A stretch of DNA of 64,000 nucleotides, taken from Lucinisca nassula. Lineage: Eukaryota > Mollusca > Bivalvia > Lucinida > Lucinidae. A model generated the notes under the pieces. That model had not been told where the DNA came from. It did not search any database and saw only the letters and a program-made list of their open reading frames with translations. The stretch spans positions 49,017,143 to 49,081,142 of the forward strand of contig OY757026.1 of NCBI GenBank assembly GCA_963580285.1, read 5' to 3'. The position numbers and the translations under genes are program-made. Shown in pieces: positions 54,560 to 61,741 of the stretch (positions are counted from its first letter, which is position 1; every line of letters starts with the position of its first letter).

Positions 54560-54722
54560 CCCCAAATGGGTTTATAAACATGGATGGGCCGACTCGCACC
54601 TCTTTGCCTGGGCAGGCTTAGATCCTCCAAGCAGTTTACCGTACTCGTGTGCGGTCGGTTTCAGCTCTGCGTGGAAGCATCATGCAACTCTTCTATTTCT
54701 TCAAGCCCCGATGGGCGGGGGC
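54560..54722 (+). repeat. S2 dispersed repeat, 3' half
   Basis: GGTTTATAAACATGGATGGG through TTTCAGCTCTGCGTGGAAGC to CCCCGATGGGCGGGGGCG; the left half is absent. Confidence 0.75.
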
Positions 54723-54773
54723 GAACGTTCATAAATCATGGGCTTGGTACACATCCGACCGGGCACTACGATT

Positions 54774-54850
54774 ACCCTCAATGACTCGAACACCCCTTAT
54801 TTCGAACATTTTTATGGTTCCAAAGCTGTTCGAGCAACTGAAGTTCGACT
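54774..54850 (+). mobile_element. pogo-like MITE right end, copy B6
   Basis: CAATGACTCGAACACCCCTT through GTTCGAGCAACTGAAGTTCG. Only the right terminus is recognisable. Its edge touches MITE A12. Confidence 0.7.
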
Positions 54851-55229
54851 TTACATCACGCAAACACGCCTTTATAAGTTTGACCCCCTTTAGCCCCACT
54901 TTTATACAGTAAAAGTCGGGTTTACAGGGGTAAACCTAATTTTTCGTTTTTCTGCTCTAAAATATAGATTTTGGGTACTCGTTAGAATTTATATGATTTT
55001 GACCCCCTTTAGCCCCCACTTTTATACGGTAAAAGTCGGCTTTACAGGGGTAAACCTTATTTTTCATTTTTTTTTCTGCTCTAAAATATAGATTGTGGGT
55101 ACTCGTTAGAACCGCCTCGATAAGGCGGTTCTAACGTGTACCCAAAATCTATAGTTTGAGCAGAAATAAGAAAAATATCTCCATTTTTCATTTTAAAATT
55201 TTCGATTTTTCGGCGGTATTTACAATGTA

Positions 55230-55605
55230 CGGTAAAATTCCGCAATGAAGACCATCTAAAATTAAGTCAAAATCTGCCTTTTATTTAGACGGTTCCAGTT
55301 ATTCTTTAGAAGCCTCCGTGGTGTAGTGGTTATGCTGCTCGCCTTGTAAACCAGGGGTCGCAGGATCAATCCCGGGCTTCCCCACACTTTCGGATGAGTC
55401 TTTAAACCGAGGTCCCGTCTCCGTATGACCTTAGCTGTTGGTGAGACGTAAAACTCAAATACTCACTCACTCCAGTTATTCTTTCTTTGTCTTTTCTACA
55501 CCCATTGTCTCCAAATAAGAGGCCACCTTTGGGACTGTTCAAAAGTGGTCTTTAAGACCACTTTTGAACAGTCCCAAAGCTGGTCTTAATATAGGAATTT
55601 TACTG
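55230..55605. mobile_element. TA-flanked MITE nested in A12
   Basis: Inverted ends CGGTAAAATTCC and GGAATTTTACTG; TA duplicated at 55228-55229 and 55606-55607. Excision restores ACAATGTATTCGTATAGG, the normal A-family sequence. The right half holds a perfect hairpin, TTTGGGACTGTTCAAAAGTG with partner CACTTTTGAACAGTCCCAAA (55528-55578). A SINE lies inside it. Tc1/mariner-like by TA target. Confidence 0.9.
55308..55471 (+). mobile_element. tRNA-derived SINE, family S1 (complete, 13-bp duplication)
   Basis: Head CCTCCGTGGTGTAGTGGTTA (A box) and AGGATCAATCCC (diverged B box), body with AAACCGAGGTCCCGTCTCCG, ending in ACTCACTCACT. The target duplication CCAGTTATTCTTT is at 55295-55307 and 55472-55484. 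164 bp; a reference copy for S1. Confidence 0.92.
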
Positions 55606-55989
55606 TATTCGTATAGGCGTGTTTTCTTAATGTCCAGACTTTAGCTAGTCTGCGAAGCTGAACACACCTGTTTGTGTCTTCCCAGGTCAAATGCTCCAAA
55701 AACTGTTTTTTTCTCAGAGCTCGTCTGTTTTTAGTCAACAGTGAATTGACGTCTGTTTCTATCAGCCCGATAATATTTTGTCGTAAACCTTTAGGGCTTT
55801 GCCGAGAAAGAGAGACATCTAAATGTATTCTAAATTGCCCAAAGCTTAACAAAATCCTTCAATATATCATGGATGCCATGCATTATGACCATAATTCATT
55901 GCCAACATTTGCCTACGTTACTTGGCCGCTCAGACGAAATCTTGTCTTAGTCGCTTCAGTCCTGTTAGCCTGTATTATTGCCCATACAA

Positions 55990-56090
55990 ACAATGGTACA
56001 GCCACACTTCGATAACTCGAACATCTTTGGGACCATGAAAATTTGTTCGAAATAGGGGTAGTTCGAACTACTGAGATAGAATTGTCTACG
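55990..56090 (-). mobile_element. pogo-like MITE terminus, copy B7, with small hairpin beside it
   Basis: ACACTTCGATAACTCGAACA through TAGTTCGAACTACTGAG is the family terminus. It is followed by hairpin GTCTACGCCTATGGATAGGCGTAGAC split as GTCTACGCCTAT / ATAGGCGTAGAC at about 56085-56112. Confidence 0.65.
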
Positions 56091-56112
56091 CCTATGGATA
56101 GGCGTAGACATT

Positions 56113-56829
56113 CTAGGCATTGGGATTGACACGGAAAAACAGCCATTAGTAACCCACAATGCAGGTTGACCTTTATATTATGCATAAACAAGTATAAGCT
56201 TTCTCACAAAGTAAAAAGCAGCCCATAACACACTAAAAAGAGGCCCACGGGCAGAGCTCTGGCACAAAATTGCTATCACATTTGTTCAAGCCTATATTTG
56301 CTGTCCTATTTGTACAGGCTAATTCAAAATATACATCTACAAACTCTCGACCACGACGGACTACTGCCTATCCTGGTTTTGACTTACACATTTTTGGTTA
56401 GTCTTTAAAGCCAGTGCAGGAATGTTGTCTACTTAACTTTTACATTAGATTTCAAGCATTCCATTTGATAAGATATAACAAGCATATTGAAGTTGCACAT
56501 CTGCCTTTTAAAGATGAAAAGGTACTTTTTGTCTAAATTACAGCATTTTCTGATATTATGCATGTACTTCAGTCTGTAGGGTGCAGACTGGCAATTAGAA
56601 TATTGTCAGAGAGAGTAAATTGCATAAAACACATTTCTGGGATATAACTCCAGACATTCACAATTAATATGTGCTAAGCGTAGACCTAGCTTTTTGTAAA
56701 AGCTATACTTGTTATAGTTTCAGGTCATGAAACATTTACGATCTTCTATCAAGTTAAGGGCATGTGTACTCATAAGAATCGCCACATTACAGATCAAATC
56801 AGGAAAATCCTCTGTAGAATATCGAAATA
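56113..56829. other. no recognised gene; half of a palindrome core at its end
   Basis: GTGTACTCATAAGAATCGCC at about 56764 is one arm of the B-type palindrome core. Otherwise unclassified. Confidence 0.5.
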
Positions 56830-56954
56830 CAGCAAAACCTCGATGACTCGAACCCCGATCGCTCGTTTACTATGGCTGAGTCGAACCCGTTCTTGAGTCT
56901 TGAGTAGGAAAATTTTCTTCATAAGAAATGGGGAAAATTCAGAATATTTTAGTC

Positions 56955-57545
56955 CTTTATCTTGCAAATGTATGTTGTGTATAGGGAAAATTCAGAATAT
57001 TTTAGTCCTTTATCTTGCAAATGTATGTTGTGTATAGGGAAAATTCAGAATATTATCGTACTTTATCTTGCAAATGTATGTTGTGTATAGGGAAAATTCA
57101 GAATTTTTTCGTCCTTTATCTAGCAAATGTGCAACCAGACACCGTCGTGATATGACTGAAAAATTGTTGAAAGCGACGTTAAACCCGAATTCACACACAC
57201 ACACACACACTCTAGCAAATGTATGTTGTGTATAGGGAAAAATCAGAATATTATCGTCCTTTATCTTGCAAATGTATGTTGTGTATAAGGAAAATTCAGA
57301 ATATTTTCGTCTTTTATCTTGCAAATGTATGTTGTGTATAAGGAAAATTCAGAATATTTTCGTCCTTTATCTTGCAAATGTATGTTGTGTATAAGGAAAA
57401 TTCAGAATATTTTCGTCTTTTATCTTGCAAATGTATGTTGTGTATAGGGAAAATTCAGAATATTTTCGTCCTTTATCTTGCAAATGTATGTTGTGTATTG
57501 GGAAAATTCAGAACATTTTCGTCTTTTATCTTGCAAATGTATGTT
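56955..57545. repeat. ~53-bp tandem array within MITE B3
   Basis: About ten copies of TCCTTTATCTTGCAAATGTA ... GTTGTGTATAGGGAAAATTC ... AGAATATTTTCG. The single-copy version of this segment is present once in B2, so the array is an expansion of MITE sequence. Confidence 0.9.
57131..57210 (+). mobile_element. 5'-truncated S4 SINE, 12-bp target duplication
   Basis: 80 bp equal to the 3' end of the 57803 SINE (ATATGACTGAAAAATTGTTG, AAAGCGACGTTAAACCCG, then an AC repeat). The target duplication TCTAGCAAATGT is at 57119-57130 and 57211-57222. Confidence 0.92.
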
Positions 57546-57745
57546 GTGTATACTCATTAGAATCGCCTAAACGAGGCGATTCTAATTAGCACACACAGCA
57601 TACATTTATATTATAAAACACTGAAAATAAGTCCACAATCATCCACGCTATGCCTCCTGGAAGTAACCAGCAGTGGCTCGAACTGCTCCTGTCTCGAACA
57701 GATTTTACTGTTCCGAAAGGTGTTCGAGCCAATGAAGTTCTACTG

Positions 57746-58190
57746 CAGGTTGATATCTGGAGGTATTGGATGAATTCTCTAGGGACTCAAGAACGTGTTC
57801 GACCGGCCTCGATAGCTCAGTTGGTAGAGTGTCCGCTCCGGGGAACGGGAGGTCTCGGGTTCGATCCCGGGCCGCGACATACCAAAGTCGTTAAAAATGG
57901 TACTAGCTGCTCCTCGCTCGGCACTCAGATTTACGGGGTAGAGCTAGGACTAGTCGATCCAGTGTCAGGATAATGTGACTGGGTGTGGTATCATGTAATG
58001 TGTCTGGGACATGATACTTCAGTGAGGCAGCACTATAAACGTGAGCATTGAGCTCCCTGTCGCAACCAGACACCGTCGTGATATGACTGAAAAAGTGTTG
58101 AAAGCGACGTTAAACCCGAATTCACACACACAAGAACGTGTTCGAACTAGTCCTGGTAAACAAGTTATCCGTGTTCGAGATACCGAAGTT
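57746..58190 (-). mobile_element. pogo-like MITE fragment, copy B8, minus strand
   Basis: The reverse complement of 58140-58190 gives AACTTCGGTATCTCGAACAC and TTTACCAGGACTAGTTCGAA, the left terminus of the B family. A full SINE is inserted in it. Confidence 0.65.
57803..58130 (+). mobile_element. full-length tRNA-derived SINE, family S4, 15-bp target duplication
   Basis: tRNA-like head with A box TAGCTCAGTTGGTAGAG and B box GGGTTCGATCCCGG (near-perfect pol III promoter), a ~200-bp body, the tail GATATGACTGAAAAAGTGTT and AAAGCGACGTTAAACCCG, then an AC-rich end. The target duplication CAAGAACGTGTTCGA is at 57788-57802 and 58131-58145. 328 bp. This type is widespread in bivalves as far as I know; its central-domain class is not assigned. 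The head is part of a SINE, not a cellular tRNA gene. Confidence 0.93.
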
Positions 58191-58417
58191 CCTCCGTATA
58201 CCCAGATTAGACAGCTCATTGTTGATTCGTCTCTTCTGGATCTACACTCTTTGTCATACTATAAATGTTTCACCCTATTTTGAAGAATGGGCCTGACCAA
58301 ATTAAAAGATGGGAGGGTCCATATCAGAAACTCAGGGTTGAATGCTCAGTATTTTTACAAGACTTGGAATGGGAACAGCTTCAGGGGAGGCAAATCTTGC
58401 AAAAGTATTTTTGTCCC

Positions 58418-58497
58418 CCGCGTCAATGGGGGCCTACTCTTAAAGAAAAGAGTTTGCTCCTGAGGAGCAAACTCTTTCCATTAAGAATAGACCCCTT
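58418..58497. repeat. perfect hairpin
   Basis: AAAGAGTTTGCTCCT and AGGAGCAAACTCTTT are separated by one base. The stem extends outward through CTTAA/TTAAG and GGGGCC-type pairing. Probably the core of a small fold-back MITE. Confidence 0.8.
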
Positions 58498-58509
58498 TTT
58501 CAGTGGGAG

Positions 58510-58683
58510 AGTGAGGGAGAGTGAGACAGTGAGTGATTGTGTTTTATATCTAAACAGCTAAGGTCACACGGAGACGGGACCTCGGTTTAAAGACTCATCC
58601 GAAAGTCTGGAGAATCCCGGGATCGACCTTGCGAACCCTGGTTCACAAATACAATGCGAGTAGCATAACCACTACATCATATA
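58510..58683 (-). mobile_element. tRNA-derived SINE, family S1, head truncated at a GA microsatellite
   Basis: Contains AAACCGAGGTCCCGTCTCCG and GGGATCGACCTTGCGAACCC in reverse orientation. The A-box end is degraded (ACCACTACATCATATATG) where the (GA)n tract starts. Confidence 0.75.
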
Positions 58684-58687
58684 TGCT

Positions 58688-58688
<1 letters not shown>

Positions 58689-58768
<80 letters not shown>
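58689..58768. repeat. (GA)n microsatellite, ~40 units
   Basis: Uninterrupted AG/GA dinucleotide run of about 80 bp. Confidence 0.97.
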
Positions 58769-58771
<3 letters not shown>

Positions 58772-59759
58772 TAAATGAACGGTTACCCTTGCAAACTCTA
58801 CTTTTCCTACTTGTAAATAGGCCTGATGTTCCATTTTGGGAGATATTGACAGAACTTTCACAGATTATACAAACATGACAGCCCTACAAAGGGAAAGATA
58901 AAATGGAAACGATAAAAACATATATTACATTTTTGCTGCTATTTTAAGTAATTTTTTGGGGGAAATAAAAATGATATTTTCCTGCAGGTAAAATATTCCT
59001 TTCAGGCGGGGCTATATTTCCTTTCGAACGTCATCATGCACTATGACGCGCCAAAATCGGGACAAATTACGTCATGTCACAGCGCTAATTGCGTCAGTTT
59101 TAGACATTAGAAAGGCCAAATAAATGTAATATAAACATTAATACATCTTTTAACAAACCATGTTATGAGTTATCATCCTTCCAGAAGTAATCCATTCAGT
59201 ACACTGAACACATATCAACAGAGACACTAAAACGTGTGAATGCACGCGGATCGCGTGTCTTATATGGTCCGGTGATCTTTTTTTAAATAAATAACTAAGA
59301 TTAAAGGTCGAGCTTTGGAGAGGGGATTTGAACCCAACGCTTGGCATCATTTCCATGACAACACTATGCCATATAGTACATCTTATATAGTAGAATATCG
59401 AAAGGCTAGGCACGCTTACCTAGATGTACAGCCTGGTAAAGAACATATGGCATAAGTGCCTTTCTCGAGCTGACCAGCATAACATAACTTATTTAATTGG
59501 AGGTTTTTTCTCCCTTGGTAGGCTAAACACTTACTTCATTTCCCCCCTACTACTAAATCTTTATCCTGTACCAACACTTTATTCTGTACTTACAGAATAT
59601 TCAATCTGTACAAACAGATTGACTATACTATATAAAGATAAATCCTTGTTTTACTTACATGCTACGCCATGCGGTATTTGTATTTTGTATTTTGACAATT
59701 CTCATTTAATACTGTATGTATTCTGAAAAAAAAAAGCTGATTTGATTTGAATTGATTTG
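58769..59759. other. no gene; possible LINE 3' tail at the right edge
   Basis: Near 59726-59758 an A run is followed by TTGATTTGAATTGATTTGA, a simple 3'-tail-like repeat. Nothing else recognised. Confidence 0.4.
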
Positions 59760-59897
59760 AAAATACATCTTTAGTTTTGAATACAGGAAATATTTCCCTC
59801 GAAACTTGCAAATCTTTATAAACAAACTCGTGCATTCGCATTCGTTTGCTTACTTGATTTGTAAGTATTTCCCGTATTTGAAACTAAAGATGTATTA
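59760..59897. mobile_element. fold-back hairpin element
   Basis: AATACATCTTTAGTTTTGAA and its partner TTGAAACTAAAGATGTATT form the outer arms (59760-59800 and 59862-59897). The interior also partly pairs (CAGGAAATA / TATTTCCCG). Similar in size to family D but different in sequence. Confidence 0.75.
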
Positions 59898-60185
59898 ATC
59901 TCTATATATTACCCGATTTCGAATTGATTTGAAAGTTCATTTTGCTTGAGAGCATTTGATTGTATTTCACGATTTGTCTATATAAAATCACATCACCATC
60001 CATTAAAGCCTCTCAATTTTGAGTCCTTTGTCATTTTGCTGATGGAATTTGAACAAAAATCAACCAACTTGTATCCGTGTCCTATAAAGATTACTATCGA
60101 TTTAATCACAATTGCAGAATTTGTATGTAGACATTTAATGGACATTGCATTAAGATAACACCCACGAGATACTTTTTGCACCGCG
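59898..60185. other. no recognised feature
   Basis: No gene or repeat supported. Confidence 0.4.
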
Positions 60186-60199
60186 CCAAGCAGAAAGTG

Positions 60200-60365
60200 A
60201 GTGAGTGAGTGTTTGAGGGTTACGTCCCATCAACAGCTAAGGTCATACGGTGACGGGACCTCGGTTTAAAGACTCATCCGAAAATCTGGAGAAGTCCGGG
60301 ATCGAACCTGCGATTTCGGTTTACAGGGCGAGTAGCGTAACCACTACACCACGGATGGCTCTAAA
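60200..60365 (-). mobile_element. tRNA-derived SINE, family S1, minus strand, 14-bp duplication
   Basis: Target duplication CCAAGCAGAAAGTG at 60186-60199 and 60366-60379. On the minus strand: GTGGTGTAGTGGTTACGCTA (A box) and CAGGTTCGATCCCGG (B box, well kept), ending in a (CACT)n-type tail. 166 bp. Confidence 0.92.
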
Positions 60366-60425
60366 CCAAGCAGAAAGTGTCCCGAGCTCAGATCATCTTT
60401 CGCATGATTAGCATGTTAAAAAATA

Positions 60426-60775
60426 CAGTCGAGCTCAAATGGCTCGACCACCTTTGTGACAATGCATCACGAAAACACACCTATATATTTTTGCCCCCGC
60501 CCCCACCAACCCACACACACACACTTAAAATCCATTTTCATATAGTAAAACTGTGGACACAGGGTATACATCGTTATTCCTATTTCTGCTCAAAAACATA
60601 GATTGGCGGTTCTAACGAATGCCCACAACCTATGTTTTGACCGGAAATAGGAAAAATATATGAAATTTTATCTGAAAAAAAATCCAATATTCTTTCAATA
60701 CATTTGTATAAGCGCGTTTTCGTAATGGAAAGTTTGTTCGAGACAGGGTTTTTTCAAACCACCGAACGTTAATCA
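60426..60775 (+). mobile_element. pogo-like MITE, copy B4, containing MITE A13
   Basis: Left end CAGTCGAGCTCAAATGGCTC after TA. Right end is decayed (TTCGAGACAGGGTTTTTTCA ... ACCACCGAACG). The interior is replaced by an A-family MITE. Confidence 0.65.
60465..60727 (+). mobile_element. palindromic MITE family A, copy A13, one palindrome arm lost
   Basis: Termini CATCACGAAAACACACC and GCGCGTTTTCGTAATG. The left arm of the palindrome is missing and only GGCGGTTCTAACGAATGCCC remains. A CCCCCGCCCCCACC / ACACAC run sits near the left end. Confidence 0.8.
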
Positions 60776-61500
60776 TTCAGTCATTCGTGATAAGAACGAC
60801 CTTTCTTGCACATCAGACAAGGAAATCCGTGATTTTACCCTGGGATAGAAATTTATGTTCTGATCCTGGTGTTCAGACCCAGGCAACTAACATAAGTGCG
60901 CTTCAATTCTATTCAATTGCTGCTAGAACTACTTCCGCACTACTTTCATTTTGTAAACAATATACATGTGCGAGCTGTCAAAACTAACCGGCAAAACAGC
61001 GGATGAATATCATGAATATTGTTTCATAAAAAAGAAAAGTACAGTGCACAAAAATGAAACATTAAAAAAAAATAAAAAGAAAATGTTTGGGAGGTGTTGT
61101 GCAAGAAAAAGAATCCAATATAGCAGCGGTTCCGCTCAGCACGGTCATCCCGAGGGTTGGAAACGCCCATCAACAACAGAACCCCGTATGAGATTCTTAT
61201 GTTCTTCCTCTCCGGATAAAATTATGGGTATAGTTGATGCTTTTAAAAGAAAATTAAATCAGGAAAGAGTAATAAATTGTTCCAAAATATATTGAAGCAT
61301 GCAGATACTCCATACCAGAATTTGAACTGGTTGCAACTCTCTCATTTATTATTTTTACTCGAAAAAGTATCATACACTTTCCTCTTTGTTGCTGTAGGTG
61401 CGGTGAAATAGTAAATGCAGATCACTTCTTCTTTAGAACCATTTGTATCGCACTCATATACACGAATTAATAGACACTGTATCACAACAAGGGTATATTA
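60776..61500. other. no recognised gene
   Basis: A ~110-codon open frame at 60966-61295 has a lysine-rich middle but no motif I recognise and no supporting context. I do not call it a gene. Confidence 0.4.
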
Positions 61501-61740
61501 CTCTAAATCTACTCCTCAATGACAATGTTAACCCATTAAGAACCAGACCCCCAAAACGGGTAATTGGCAATCAGTGGACGCCCAGATCTGACGCCGCAGA
61601 ACGCGGCGTCTGATCAGGGCCTACACTGTTTGCAAACAGTTAAGCCATTTTCCAAATCAATTTTGAAGAAAGCGCCATCTGACACCCCTAAATTTTGAAA
61701 TAGACAAGTGCTATATATAAGGAGGACGATTCCATGGTAC
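61501..61740. mobile_element. family C hairpin element, copy 3
   Basis: Hairpin at about 61582-61632: AGATCTGACGCCGCA / TGCGGCGTCTGATCAGGGCC-type pairing with a short AACGCGG turn. Flank CCTAAATTTTGAAATAGAC is shared with copy 2 in inverse orientation. Confidence 0.7.
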
Positions 61741-61741
61741 A

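Larger units (their letters stand above)
54854..55632 (+). mobile_element. palindromic MITE family A, copy A12, with tandem duplication and nested insertions
   Basis: Left end CATCACGCAAACACGCCTT. The left ~125 bp is duplicated in tandem (54869-54990 and 54993-55116). The central palindrome is at about 55080-55175. The right arm is interrupted after ACAATGTA by a second MITE (55230-55605) and resumes TTCGTATAGGCGTGTTTTC. Confidence 0.88.
56830..57745 (+). mobile_element. pogo-like TA MITE, copy B3, expanded by a 53-bp tandem array
   Basis: Left end CAGCAAAACCTCGATGACTC after TA (56828-56829); right end AATGAAGTTCTACTG. It is 916 bp rather than 346 bp because a subterminal segment is repeated (56955-57545) and a SINE fragment is inserted in that array. 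Central hairpin about 57538-57606. Confidence 0.88.

Noticed and set aside
57010..57560. Open frames with repeated YTTYICKIK- or LANVCCV-type peptides
   Set aside because: Translations of the 53-bp tandem array inside a MITE.
57805..57878. tRNA gene with good A and B boxes
   Set aside because: It is the head of a 328-bp SINE with tail and 15-bp target duplication; no separate tRNA gene structure.
60966..61295. 110-codon open frame with a lysine-rich stretch
   Set aside because: No recognisable domain, no splice or promoter context, low-complexity composition.
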